Below, piece after piece: positions 7,186 to 16,412 of a DNA stretch of 64,000 nucleotides (position 1 is its first letter; every line of letters starts with the position of its first letter). Both the position numbers and the translations under genes were made by a program. The notes under the pieces are model-generated. The model was not told where the DNA came from. It saw nothing but the letters and a program-made list of their open reading frames with translations, and ran no database searches. The DNA is from Bdellovibrionales bacterium RIFOXYC1_FULL_37_79. GTDB taxonomy: Bacteria; Bdellovibrionota; Bacteriovoracia; Bacteriovoracales; Bacteriovoracaceae. Location of the stretch: the NCBI GenBank assembly GCA_001770015.1, contig MEQB01000026.1, positions 186,001-250,000 on the forward strand, in the 5' to 3' direction.

Positions 7186-8952
7186 TTATTCATATTCTTT
7201 GACATCAACTAATCGATCAATGCCAAAATCAAAGTCAATTTCTCGATAGCGATTTTTGTTTTCAGTATCGAGCAACTTATCATATACCACTTGAAGACGA
7301 TCTTCGGGGAACCTAACGCCAGCGTGGAATAAAAGTACTGGTTTAAACAAATTACTAGTCTCAGTGCTCATCGCTTCAATGGCCACTTCATCGGGAGAAA
7401 TAGTCTGTCTGTTTAAAGTTTCTGTAGTTTTCCATGGAAAATAAGTTTTATCATCGTAAGTAACATACGCTAGCTCTGAACAAACAATCTTTTCTGCCGT
7501 TTCAACATTAAAATTAAAATCATACTCTTTGCCAATTTGATCGAAGGCATTCAAGAGCATCTTTTTCTTTAATTCGGCGGCTTCTACTTTACCAACTAGG
7601 TAATCCAGATCATCTTTCAATCTAAGCACAGCGAAATCATCAATATTCATAAAGTGATGAACGGAATTGATCTGTACACCTGGCCGTAACGCCTCAATAA
7701 TCATATGACCTGTTTCAATGGCCAATTTATAAGGCATACCTTTGTAATTTCTAGTATCCACGGCACTCTTATAACTTCTATCTATCGCATCCATTTCCCC
7801 TGACTGAGCGTTAAAGTTATAACCGTCTTGATCCTTACTCCATAAACCCATTTCAATTAACTGTGCTTTATTGCCTGACCATATCGCCACATGTCCCCAA
7901 TGCCCCGGAATAAATCGATCAGTAGTTCTAAAAGGAGTTTTTTCCAAAAGAATATCAAGTGGCTCCATCTCTTTGTACAAATCTTTGGTCCATTGGTTAA
8001 TTTCCTGATGATCCTCGCCACCAACATAGCGAAGCATAACCCCCTTTCTTTTTTCGATCATGCCTATGGAATTTCCAAACACCTTACTAACACCATTCAT
8101 TATGGTATCTTTGGAATTTATCAAATAATCCCTGACATCTCTTCTTCTCATCGTTATCCGCTCAGCAAGAAAATCTTTTATTTTTTGCCCGTGAGGAATA
8201 GCATTAGGCCCATATCTTAAGTCATAAATTCTGCTATTTAATATCAATTTGTTTAAAAATTGATTATCTAAATCATTTTCAACAATTTTCTTCCCTTTAT
8301 CCGATTGCTCCCAGGCAATTACCTTTTGAAATAATTTATGACCTTCATCGAGACTTAATCTATTTCCAAGGCTGTAATAATTTTCCACCACCTCTTCCAT
8401 ATAATCAGAAAGTTTTTCATTATCACTATCAATTAATCTTCGTAATTGTCCCGAATTATAAAAACTGGCAATAACAATCGCAAAATTATCCATCAAAATA
8501 AGACCTGAGGCATAGGCCATTTTGGCAATCTTTACCAATTTTTGTCCTTCTTTATCAGCGAAATTAACGTGATAAGCATCATTTTTAGAATCATAGTAGG
8601 TAGGGCCTGAATATTTCAAGTCTATCCCAACATTATTAGAAGTAATTCTAATTGCTCTTTTTATGTATTCAAGGAATTGCTCTCTGATTTTTTTATATTC
8701 TATAACGCCTTTATCATGCATATCACTTAATTGCTTAGCATCGATATTTTTACCTTCCTTTTTATCTTGTTCAACTTTTTTATAAAATTCGATGCTCTTA
8801 GCATTCCATACCCAATTTTCTTCAACTAACATATTGAAGCGTTCCATTTCTTGATCGATATCTATCGAATTTGGATCAAACCTTTCGTTTTCACATGCAA
8901 AGAGAAAAATCATTAAAAAAATGTAACCCATAACTGTTAATTTATTCCTCAT
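7186..8952 (-). CDS. Lipoprotein with YiiX-like (permuted NlpC/P60) cysteine peptidase domain
   Basis: The 588-residue product has a lipoprotein signal (IFLMIFLFAC, lipobox cysteine near residue 20). Residues 25-330 are a charged helical region that I do not recognise. From about 330 the chain matches the YiiX/YebB-like permuted papain fold. The histidine motif PGHWGHVAIW lies near residue 350, followed by GKEYDFNFN, and the nucleophile is in KIVCSELAYVTY near residue 491. In this circularly permuted family His precedes Cys. Members cleave amide or ester bonds; the substrate here is unknown, with peptidoglycan or lipid possible. AAGGAGC precedes the ATG. The gene is flanked by a terminator and looks monocistronic. 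Confidence 0.82.
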   Translation of the reverse strand: MRNKLTVMGYIFLMIFLFACENERFDPNSIDIDQEMERFNMLVEENWVWNAKSIEFYKKVEQDKKEGKNIDAKQLSDMHDKGVIEYKKIREQFLEYIKRAIRITSNNVGIDLKYSGPTYYDSKNDAYHVNFADKEGQKLVKIAKMAYASGLILMDNFAIVIASFYNSGQLRRLIDSDNEKLSDYMEEVVENYYSLGNRLSLDEGHKLFQKVIAWEQSDKGKKIVENDLDNQFLNKLILNSRIYDLRYGPNAIPHGQKIKDFLAERITMRRRDVRDYLINSKDTIMNGVSKVFGNSIGMIEKRKGVMLRYVGGEDHQEINQWTKDLYKEMEPLDILLEKTPFRTTDRFIPGHWGHVAIWSGNKAQLIEMGLWSKDQDGYNFNAQSGEMDAIDRSYKSAVDTRNYKGMPYKLAIETGHMIIEALRPGVQINSVHHFMNIDDFAVLRLKDDLDYLVGKVEAAELKKKMLLNAFDQIGKEYDFNFNVETAEKIVCSELAYVTYDDKTYFPWKTTETLNRQTISPDEVAIEAMSTETSNLFKPVLLFHAGVRFPEDRLQVVYDKLLDTENKNRYREIDFDFGIDRLVDVKEYE

Positions 8953-9022
8953 TTTTAGCTCCTTGAATTTTTAAAAAAAAATCTTTAATTGATAGATAAT
9001 ACCAAAAATTGCAGCCTCTTTC

Positions 9023-9035
9023 GACACATCGTGTC
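9023..9035. repeat. Short perfect palindrome upstream of the lipoprotein gene
   Basis: GACAC-ATC-GTGTC lies about 70 bases upstream of the start at 8952. It could be an operator or a small hairpin; nothing identifies a regulator. Confidence 0.3.
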
Positions 9036-9096
9036 ATTTTTACACTACATAGACTTAATATACTGTTTTTATTAGAAATAAACACTCAACAAGGAG

Positions 9097-9543
9097 CTAA
9101 TTGACAAATTTTTTATGCTTCATGAAACCCTGTAATTTGGTAACAAAAGATTCTTTGGTGAACGGTTTTAAAATAAATTTGTTCACTCCTAAACGCCTAA
9201 CCGCCTCGAATTTTCTCTCATTAACGGTACCTGACATAATGACCACATCCAAAACAGAATTAAAATCTTTTTTTTCATGAATACAATTCAAAATATCCTC
9301 TCCGGTCCTTTTAGGTAAATTAAGATCCAGCAAAATAAGACAAAATCTTTGCAGACCAATTTTTAAATTGGCCATGACTCCATCGTTTGCCACAATAAGA
9401 TTTCTAAAACAATCCATGGATTTCAAATAACTTTGCACCACTTCACAGATGTCTTTGTCGTCATCCACTATAAGGACATCACCGTAAACCTTTTTGCCCA
9501 CAACTTTTAAAGCTTTGGGATCCTCTTTATCATGGGCCATCAT
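9097..9543 (-). CDS. Stand-alone response regulator receiver protein
   Basis: The 148-residue protein is a CheY-like receiver domain with a 20-residue N-terminal extension. The acidic pocket is VDDDKD, the phosphorylated aspartate is in LILLDLNLPKR, the threonine/serine switch is in VIMSGT, and the conserved lysine is in FILKPF. No output domain follows, so it signals by protein contact. The two first codons are both ATG; GGAG lies closer to ideal spacing for the second (9540). It is 90 bases downstream of hemB on the same strand. No cognate kinase is adjacent. Confidence 0.9.
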   Translation of the reverse strand: MMAHDKEDPKALKVVGKKVYGDVLIVDDDKDICEVVQSYLKSMDCFRNLIVANDGVMANLKIGLQRFCLILLDLNLPKRTGEDILNCIHEKKDFNSVLDVVIMSGTVNERKFEAVRRLGVNKFILKPFTKESFVTKLQGFMKHKKFVN

Positions 9544-9633
9544 CTACTCCATCATTAAACCCTGTTTTGCTTTTCGACATGCCATCATATTTTATCTAAA
9601 TTTTCATGATTATCAATCATAATAAAACAGAAA

Positions 9634-10617
9634 TTATTCATTTAAAAGTTGTGCCATATCCTTGGCAAAATAAGTTAAAATCATGGAGGCTCCCGCTCTT
9701 TTAAAGGCAGTCAGTATCTCATGAACAATTTTCTTTTCATCAATCCATCCCTTTTGAGCAGCGGCTTTGATCATGGCGTATTCCCCACTGACATTATAGG
9801 CGGCAATGGGCAAACTGGTATGTTCACTGTACATCTTGATGATATCCAGATAGGCCAGTCCCGGTTTGACCATGACTATATCAGCTCCTTCCAACTCATC
9901 ATGCTTAAGCTCTCTTAAGGCCTCGATGGAATTACCATAATCCATTTGATAAGTTTTTTTATCACCTTGCTTGGGGGCTGAATGCAAAGCATCCCGAAAG
10001 GGCCCGTAAAAATTGGAAGCATATTTGGCGGTATAGGACATGATAAGCGTATCCGTATATCCGTCCGCCTCCAAGGCCTTCCTGATGGCACCAATGCGAT
10101 TATCCATCATATCCGAAGGCCCAATGATATCGCTTCCTGCAGAAGCCTGCAAAACTGCCATTTGGCAAAGAATCTCTATCGTTTCATCATTTAAAATTTT
10201 ACCCGTTTTTTTATCCACCAGACCATCATGCCCATCACTCGAATAAGGGTCAAGCGCAACATCCGTCATCACCACCATTTCAGGATAGGAATGCTTGATT
10301 TCCCGGATTGCCAATTGGTAGATTCCTTCTGGATTGATTGACTCAAAGGCCCTGGGGTCCTTTTTATTTTCATCAATGACCGGAAATAACGAAACACATT
10401 TTATACCCAATTTAGATAAATCTCGGACTTCATGTATAAGTGATTTCAAATCATGGCGAAAAATACCCGGCATAGATGCAATTTCCTCTTTGCCAATAAA
10501 GCCCTCCATTAAAAATAACGGCGCAATCAAATCACTTGTACTTATCGAGGTTTCTCTTACCATCTGTCTGATGGCCTCAGATTTTCTTAGTCTTCGATTT
10601 CTACTTAGTATTTCCAT
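9634..10617 (-). CDS. hemB: Delta-aminolevulinic acid dehydratase (porphobilinogen synthase)
   Basis: The 327-residue enzyme condenses two 5-aminolevulinate molecules to porphobilinogen in haem synthesis. Both Schiff-base lysines are present, in SYTAKYASNFYGPFRDA and in IVMVKPGLAYLD. The metal-site segment reads DVALDPYSSDGHDG, with aspartates in place of the cysteines of zinc enzymes, so this is a magnesium-type HemB. Length is normal for the family. It starts 13 bases after sufE on the same strand, suggesting joint transcription. Confidence 0.96.
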   Translation of the reverse strand: MEILSRNRRLRKSEAIRQMVRETSISTSDLIAPLFLMEGFIGKEEIASMPGIFRHDLKSLIHEVRDLSKLGIKCVSLFPVIDENKKDPRAFESINPEGIYQLAIREIKHSYPEMVVMTDVALDPYSSDGHDGLVDKKTGKILNDETIEILCQMAVLQASAGSDIIGPSDMMDNRIGAIRKALEADGYTDTLIMSYTAKYASNFYGPFRDALHSAPKQGDKKTYQMDYGNSIEALRELKHDELEGADIVMVKPGLAYLDIIKMYSEHTSLPIAAYNVSGEYAMIKAAAQKGWIDEKKIVHEILTAFKRAGASMILTYFAKDMAQLLNE

Positions 10618-10630
10618 ATCCTGCCCCCCA

Positions 10631-11065
10631 TCACCCTTTGCTCATTTTCGCCTTATAAGCGAAGGCATAAAACCGCATCTGTTTTAACATGGCAGTCAAT
10701 CCACTCGCCCGATTCATGGACAGCGCCTCTTTAATGCCCAGATCATCTAAAAAATCCGGTTTGGTATTGATAATATCATCCGGAGTCTCATTAGAATAAA
10801 CATTTACCAATATGGACACCAGCCCTTTGGTGATACTGGCATCACTGTCTCCCTTAAAAATAACTTTTCCTTCCAAGAAACTGGCCACCAGCCAAACTTT
10901 TGACATACAACCTTTCACCAGATTGTCATCCACCCTTTCTTCTGCCAGCAAAGGAATCTGACCGCTGCCCATTTCAATAATTAATCTATAGCGGCTTTCC
11001 CAGTCGTCCAACAACGCAAACTCATTTTTTAATTTATTTATTTTATCCAGGATACTCAATTTCAC
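10631..11065 (-). CDS. sufE: SufE family cysteine desulfuration protein
   Basis: The 144-residue product is a typical SufE, which takes sulfur from the cysteine desulfurase SufS as a persulfide and passes it to the Fe-S scaffold. The acceptor cysteine lies in VKGCMSKVWL, matching the family GCQSxVW motif. RYRLIIEMG near the N-terminus is also characteristic. No sufS or sufBCD is nearby, and its downstream neighbour is hemB. It diverges from the V-ATPase operon. Confidence 0.93.
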   Translation of the reverse strand: MKLSILDKINKLKNEFALLDDWESRYRLIIEMGSGQIPLLAEERVDDNLVKGCMSKVWLVASFLEGKVIFKGDSDASITKGLVSILVNVYSNETPDDIINTKPDFLDDLGIKEALSMNRASGLTAMLKQMRFYAFAYKAKMSKG

Positions 11066-11167
11066 TCCATTTATTAACCGATCCTTTTGGTTTTATATGC
11101 GATTAATATTTAGGATTTTAATACCAATTTTTAACATACACAATTTGTAAATAATTTAAATATTTGC

Positions 11168-11196
11168 TTTTACTCTTTCATTGAAATAGGTAGAAT
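11168..11196 (+). promoter_or_regulatory. Candidate promoter of the V-ATPase operon
   Basis: TTTACT (11168-11173) and TAGAAT (11191-11196) are 17 bases apart, about 42 bases before the first gene of the operon. Confidence 0.4.
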
Positions 11197-11238
11197 GATC
11201 ACCATATATCAATATTATTTTTTGCATGAGGGTTTGAA

Positions 11239-11856
11239 ATGGAAGATAAACTCAAGTCTCTAACTGAAAAACTTTACAAGGATGGACTGAAAAAAGGTCA
11301 AAATGCGGCTGATGAATTAATTGAAAAGGCCCAAAAAAAAGCTGATAAAATCATTGAGGAGGCTAACGCCCGGGCCAAACTCATCCTGGCCACTGCTGAA
11401 AAAGAGGCCAATGACAAGAAAATGAAAGTGGAAAGTGAACTTTCCATGAGTTCCAAACAAGTCATCAGTAAAATCAAAAATGATATCGCCACTCTTATCA
11501 ACTTAAAAAACGTGGAACAGGCTTCCAGTAAAGCCTTTGAAGATAAAAAATTCTTCCAGGATCTGATCTTGAACGTGGTCAACTCCTGGAGCAGGGATGG
11601 CGGCATGAATGCCTCGCAAATACACTTGGAGACCTCCAAAGAACTTAAGAAATTCGTAGAGAAACATTGTCACGAACTTCTGCAAGCAGGCCTGGAAGTC
11701 ACCGTCTCTGACGGCATGGAAGGATTTAAAATAGGGCCCAAAGATAACTCTTATAAAATTGAATTCACGGATAAAAGTTTTATCAGTTTTTTTAATGAAT
11801 ATCTGCGTCCGCTAACGAAAGAAATTATTTTTTCCAACCAGGCCGCTAACCAGTAG
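11239..11856 (+). CDS. atpE: V-type ATPase subunit E (peripheral stalk)
   Basis: The 205-residue protein has the subunit E layout: a long charged N-terminal helix (to about residue 95, with EKAQKKADKIIEEANARAK) that forms the peripheral stalk, then a C-terminal alpha/beta head. Position one in the operon E-DUF2764-A-B-D-I-K supports the call more than sequence alone, since E subunits diverge strongly. No separate subunit G/H gene, the usual partner of E in the stalk, is visible in the operon. The next gene starts six bases after its stop. Confidence 0.85.
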   Translation: MEDKLKSLTEKLYKDGLKKGQNAADELIEKAQKKADKIIEEANARAKLILATAEKEANDKKMKVESELSMSSKQVISKIKNDIATLINLKNVEQASSKAFEDKKFFQDLILNVVNSWSRDGGMNASQIHLETSKELKKFVEKHCHELLQAGLEVTVSDGMEGFKIGPKDNSYKIEFTDKSFISFFNEYLRPLTKEIIFSNQAANQ

Positions 11857-11862
11857 TTTTCC

Positions 11863-12681
11863 ATGAAGCAATATTACTATTTTGTAACCTCTTTACCCAA
11901 GATCACTTTTTTTGATTCCCGGCTACCTATGTCTCCCGCCGATTTCATTGCCGACGTACAAGATGCCATCGATCCCAAAGACCTGGTGTCCCTCACAGCA
12001 CTGCGCAGTTACTTTGATAATCTCAACATCATCAACCTCTTGGAAAACAATCAGGAGTTCTATCCCTTTGGAAACTTTAGTAGGGATGAACTGGTACAAG
12101 AAATCAAAGATCCTCAAAATCTTTTACCCTACCAGAAAAATTTTTTAGAAAAAAGAAATTATAACGAAAGAACTTATCCCTATTATAGTCTGGAAAACGA
12201 ACTCACCATTTATTATTACAATTATCTTTTATCGCTGCCCTACCCCTTTTTGCGAAAATTTATCCAATTTGATTATGATCTGAAAAATTTTTCCACCGCT
12301 TTGTCCGTGCGTAAATTCAATATTGACCGGGCCAAAAACATTTTACCCCTCCATCCTTTATCTGATAATCTGTTAACCAATAACTCTCCTGATTTTGGAC
12401 TGAGCTATAACTACGACTGGCTTCACACCTATCTGGACATGTTTGAAAAAAACAATCTGCATGATCGGGAACTAAAACTCATTGAGATGCGTTTTAAATT
12501 TATTGATGAAGAATTAACTTATGATTATTTTAGTATCAATCAAATTATCGCCTTTTATCTCAAATTATTTCTGCTCTATAGAAAAGTGGCATTTGATGAA
12601 TTAAAAGGTCAGGAGATTTTTGAAAAAATAACCGATGAATTATCCAACGAGCAAAACATTTTCAAGGATTTAAATAACTAA
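11863..12681 (+). CDS. DUF2764-type V-ATPase operon protein
   Basis: The 272-residue protein begins MKQYYYFVTSLP and is rich in aromatic residues (YPYYSLENELTIYYYNYLLSLPYPFLRKF). This matches the DUF2764 family, which sits between subunits E and A in V-ATPase operons of Bacteroidetes, Chlamydiae and spirochaetes. It has no signal peptide or clear membrane helix. Because no recognisable subunit C gene is present, I infer it may take the place of subunit C, linking the rotor or stator to the membrane part; this is not shown by sequence. It follows subunit E by six bases and precedes A by 14. Confidence 0.8.
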   Translation: MKQYYYFVTSLPKITFFDSRLPMSPADFIADVQDAIDPKDLVSLTALRSYFDNLNIINLLENNQEFYPFGNFSRDELVQEIKDPQNLLPYQKNFLEKRNYNERTYPYYSLENELTIYYYNYLLSLPYPFLRKFIQFDYDLKNFSTALSVRKFNIDRAKNILPLHPLSDNLLTNNSPDFGLSYNYDWLHTYLDMFEKNNLHDRELKLIEMRFKFIDEELTYDYFSINQIIAFYLKLFLLYRKVAFDELKGQEIFEKITDELSNEQNIFKDLNN

Positions 12682-12695
12682 GGAAGGCCCAAGTA

Positions 12696-14483
12696 ATGAC
12701 AACTGAAACCAGAAAAGGAAGCGTCTTTGCAATTGTTCAAAACCTCATTAGCGTTAAGATAAACGCCCCCGTTATGAATAAGGAAATCTGTTATGTAACC
12801 TGTTCAAAGACCGGGGAACGATTAATGGCAGAGGCGATCAAAGTCCAAAGCGGACTGGTGAATATTCAAGTTTTTGAAAGCACCAGAGGGGTTAAAGTCG
12901 GTGATCCAGTGGAATTCACCGGCAATATGCTACAAGTAATTTTAGGACCAGGACTTTTGTCTAAGAACTTGGACGGACTCCAAAATGACTTGGACAAGAT
13001 CGAAGGCACCTTTTTAAAACGGGGAAGCTATAATGTTGCGATTGAATTGGAGAAAGAATACGAATTTATCCCTTCCTTGGAACCAAATGCCACGGTAACC
13101 GCCGGGGATTGGCTGGGACACGTTAAAGAAAACTGGTTTGACCATCAAATCATGGTGCCTTTTCATCTTAAGGGAAAATATAAAATAGCCTCCATTAAAT
13201 CCAAAGGACATTACCGGGTCAAAGATACCATCTGCACCTTGAAAAAGATTGATGGCGATGAGCAGGTAGAAGTCAGCATGTATCAAAGGTGGCCTGTCTA
13301 TCTCCCTATTAGCGCTTACAAGGAAAAAAAGCGGGTTTTTAAAATGCTGGAAACCGGCATTCGTATCATGGACACTCTCAATCCCATGATGGAAGGCGGA
13401 ACCGGTTTCATTCCAGGACCATTTGGTTGCGGTAAAACTGTTTTACAACATAATATTTCCCAGTATGCCTCCGCGGATTTGATTATTGTGGCTGCCTGCG
13501 GGGAACGGGCCAACGAGGTGGTGGAAATTTTCAAAGAATTTCCCGAACTGGAAGATCCACGCACCGGCAGAAAATTAATCGAAAGAACCATTATCATTTG
13601 CAATACCTCCAACATGCCAGTTGCCGCCAGAGAGGCTTCGGTTTACACCGCCATGACCATTGGAGAATATTACCGTCAAATGGGACTTCGAGTTTTACTC
13701 CTGGCTGACTCGACTTCCAGATGGGCCCAGGCGCTTAGAGAAATTTCCAACAGAATGGAAGAACTCCCGGGACCTGATGCTTTCCCCATGGACCTCACCG
13801 CTATTATTTCCAGTTTTTATGCCCGCAGCGGATATGCGGTTTTAAACAACGGCAAAACTGGCTCCATTACTTTCATAGGTACCGTCTCCCCGGCTGGTGG
13901 AAACTTAAAAGAGCCGGTAACTGAAGCCACCAAAAAAGCCGCCCGATGTTTCTATGCACTTGCGCAATCACGGGCAGACTCTAAAAGATATCCTGCCGTT
14001 GATCCCGTGGATAGTTATTCCAAATATCTTGAATACGAGGGTGTCCAAGAATATATGAAAGAACATATTGCTAAAAATTGGATCGACAACGTTTTAAAGG
14101 CCAAAAATTATATTCTCCGAGGTAAGGAAGCTTACGAGCAAATCAACATCCTCGGTGATGACTCGGTCCCTATTCAATACCATGACCGGTATTGGAAATC
14201 AGAAGTGATTGACTTTGCCTTTTTGCAACAGGATGCCTTTGATAAGATTGACTGCTATTCCCCCATCGAGCGACAAAAATACATGATGGAATTTATTCTC
14301 GACATTTGTAATGCAAAATTTGATTTCAAAGGTTTTGAAGAAGTTCAACACTTCTTTAAAAACATCATCAATCTTTTAAAGCAAATGAACTATTCCAAAT
14401 TTGAATCAGAAGAATTTAATGAATATAAAACCAAACTCGATGAGTTTATGGCCGAAAAAAGAATCGCTGGAGAAAATGAATGA
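12696..14483 (+). CDS. atpA: V-type ATPase catalytic subunit A
   Basis: The 595-residue catalytic subunit has the P-loop GPFGCGKT at about residues 241-248, Walker B and family motifs LLADSTSRWAQALREIS, and the nonhomologous insertion before the P-loop that marks V-type A subunits. GERANEVVE and PVAAREASVYT are also typical. It hydrolyses or makes ATP in the cytoplasmic head with subunit B. Its stop overlaps the start of the B gene as ATGA, implying coupled translation. Confidence 0.97.
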   Translation: MTTETRKGSVFAIVQNLISVKINAPVMNKEICYVTCSKTGERLMAEAIKVQSGLVNIQVFESTRGVKVGDPVEFTGNMLQVILGPGLLSKNLDGLQNDLDKIEGTFLKRGSYNVAIELEKEYEFIPSLEPNATVTAGDWLGHVKENWFDHQIMVPFHLKGKYKIASIKSKGHYRVKDTICTLKKIDGDEQVEVSMYQRWPVYLPISAYKEKKRVFKMLETGIRIMDTLNPMMEGGTGFIPGPFGCGKTVLQHNISQYASADLIIVAACGERANEVVEIFKEFPELEDPRTGRKLIERTIIICNTSNMPVAAREASVYTAMTIGEYYRQMGLRVLLLADSTSRWAQALREISNRMEELPGPDAFPMDLTAIISSFYARSGYAVLNNGKTGSITFIGTVSPAGGNLKEPVTEATKKAARCFYALAQSRADSKRYPAVDPVDSYSKYLEYEGVQEYMKEHIAKNWIDNVLKAKNYILRGKEAYEQINILGDDSVPIQYHDRYWKSEVIDFAFLQQDAFDKIDCYSPIERQKYMMEFILDICNAKFDFKGFEEVQHFFKNIINLLKQMNYSKFESEEFNEYKTKLDEFMAEKRIAGENE

Positions 14484-15802
14484 ACACACAAGCATTTCAA
14501 AAGGTCTTTACTTCTTTAGTCACCATCACCAAGGCAACTTGTACGGTAAGAGCAGAAGGAATCTCCAATGAAGAGATGGCATTGGTGGATGGAAAACCCG
14601 CACAGGTGGTAAAAATTGTTGGTGACGAAGTGACTTTGCAAGTTTTTCAGGGAACCAGCGGTATCTACACCAATAGCGAAGTAATTTTTCTAGGGCACCC
14701 ACCGATTTTGAAAGTGAGTGACGAACTATGCGGGAGATTCTTTAATGCTTACGGTGAACCCATTGATGGCGGACCGGCCATTGATGGCAAAATCGTTGAA
14801 ATAGCCGGACCTACCGTAAATCCAGTGAAAAGAGAACAGCCCAGCGAACTCATCGCCACAGGTATTGCCGGTATTGACCTGAATAATACGCTGGTGTCAG
14901 GACAGAAAATTCCTTTTTTTGCCGATCCCAACCAACCTTTTAACCAAGTTATGGCCGACGTTGCTCTCCGGGCCGATGTTGATAAAATTATTTTAGGCGG
15001 CATGGGCATGCTCTTTGATGATTACCTTTACTATAAAAATGTTTTTGATAATGCCGGAGCGCTGGATAAAATTGTTTGTTTTATGAACACCACCGATGAT
15101 TCACCGGTTGAACGTATTTTGATTCCTGATATGGCCTTGTGTGCTGCTGAATATTTTGCGGTGGAAAAAAATGAAAAAGTTTTGGTACTGCTTACCGATA
15201 TGACCCTTTATTGTGATGCCCTGTCTATCGTGAGTAACCGAATGGATCAAATTCCCACCAAGGATTTTATGCCCGGATCGCTTTATTCTGATTTGGCCAA
15301 AATCTATGAAAAAGCCGCTCAATTTCAATCCGGGGGATCAATCACTATTTTAGCAGTCACCACCCTGTCTGGTGGGGATATCACCCACGCCATTCCAGAT
15401 AATACTGGCTATATTACTGAAGGCCAGTTGTTCCTGAGAATGGATACCGACGTCTCCAAGGTTATCGTTGATCCATTTAGATCATTGTCACGACTCAAAC
15501 AATTGGTCATAGGCAAAAAAACCAGGGAAGATCACCCCCAGGTCATGAATGCCTGTGTCCGCCTCTATTCGGATGCGGCCAATGCCAAAACCAAATTGGA
15601 AAATGGTTTTGATTTAAGTGACTATGACAAGCGGGCATTAAACTTTGCCAAAGACTACTCTGAAAACATTCTGGCCATTGATATCAATATCACCGTGGAT
15701 GCCATGTTAGAGCATTGCTGGGGCCTATTTGCCAAATATTTTGGTAAACATGAAATTGGCATCAAGCAAGTGCTCATTGATAAATACTGGAAGGAAACTT
15801 AA
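14480..15802 (+). CDS. atpB: V-type ATPase subunit B
   Basis: The 440-residue non-catalytic head subunit lacks a P-loop; the equivalent region reads SGQKIPFFADPNQPFNQ, as expected for B subunits. Other family segments are GIAGIDLNNTLVSGQK, LLTDMTLYCDALSIVSNRM and TLSGGDITHAIPDNTGYITEGQ. It overlaps the A gene by four bases. Subunit D follows after 19 bases. Confidence 0.96.
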   Translation: MNTQAFQKVFTSLVTITKATCTVRAEGISNEEMALVDGKPAQVVKIVGDEVTLQVFQGTSGIYTNSEVIFLGHPPILKVSDELCGRFFNAYGEPIDGGPAIDGKIVEIAGPTVNPVKREQPSELIATGIAGIDLNNTLVSGQKIPFFADPNQPFNQVMADVALRADVDKIILGGMGMLFDDYLYYKNVFDNAGALDKIVCFMNTTDDSPVERILIPDMALCAAEYFAVEKNEKVLVLLTDMTLYCDALSIVSNRMDQIPTKDFMPGSLYSDLAKIYEKAAQFQSGGSITILAVTTLSGGDITHAIPDNTGYITEGQLFLRMDTDVSKVIVDPFRSLSRLKQLVIGKKTREDHPQVMNACVRLYSDAANAKTKLENGFDLSDYDKRALNFAKDYSENILAIDINITVDAMLEHCWGLFAKYFGKHEIGIKQVLIDKYWKET

Positions 15803-15821
15803 TTTTTAAAGGATTATTCTT

Positions 15822-16412
15822 ATGGCCTTAAAGTTTCAATATAATAAAACTGAACTGCAAAAGATTGAAAAACAATTAAAGCAGCGCTATAAGGCCTTAC
15901 CTACGCTTAAAAATAAAGAATCGGCCCTTCGGGCAGAAGTTAAAAAATACAAAGATGGACTTAAAAAACTGAAGGAAGATCTGCGCCTGGAACTGGAAAA
16001 AATCAATCCCATGCTGCCTCTTTTTACCGAGTATAAGGATTTGATCTCAGTCAAAGGACTTAAAGTCCATGCCCAAAAAATTGCCGGGGTGAAAATCCCC
16101 ACGCTGGATGAGGTAGAGTTTGACCTAAAAGATTTCAGCATTTTTAATAATCCTTCCTGGTTTTTGGACGGAGCTGAACTGGTTAAACATATTTCCAAAT
16201 TAAAAATTATTTTAAAAATTGAACAGAAAAAAATTGAAATCCTGGAATACGCCAGGAAAAAAACCACTCAAAAAGTGAATTTATACGAAAAGGTGCAAAT
16301 TCCTGCCTTTGAAGAGGCCATTATCAAAATAAAACGATTTTTAGCGGATGAAGAAAATCTGGATCGGGCCAGTCAGAAAATCGTCAAGAAAAGAAAGGCG
16401 GCAGTCTTATGA
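15822..16412 (+). CDS. atpD: V-type ATPase subunit D (central rotor shaft)
   Basis: The 196-residue protein is almost entirely helical, with long charged N- and C-terminal helices (YKALPTLKNKESALRAEVKK and EEAIIKIKRFLADEENLDR) that form the coiled-coil shaft turning inside the A3B3 head. Subunit D usually binds subunit F, which I do not find. The last codons overlap the start of the I gene (cttATGA). Confidence 0.9.
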   Translation: MALKFQYNKTELQKIEKQLKQRYKALPTLKNKESALRAEVKKYKDGLKKLKEDLRLELEKINPMLPLFTEYKDLISVKGLKVHAQKIAGVKIPTLDEVEFDLKDFSIFNNPSWFLDGAELVKHISKLKIILKIEQKKIEILEYARKKTTQKVNLYEKVQIPAFEEAIIKIKRFLADEENLDRASQKIVKKRKAAVL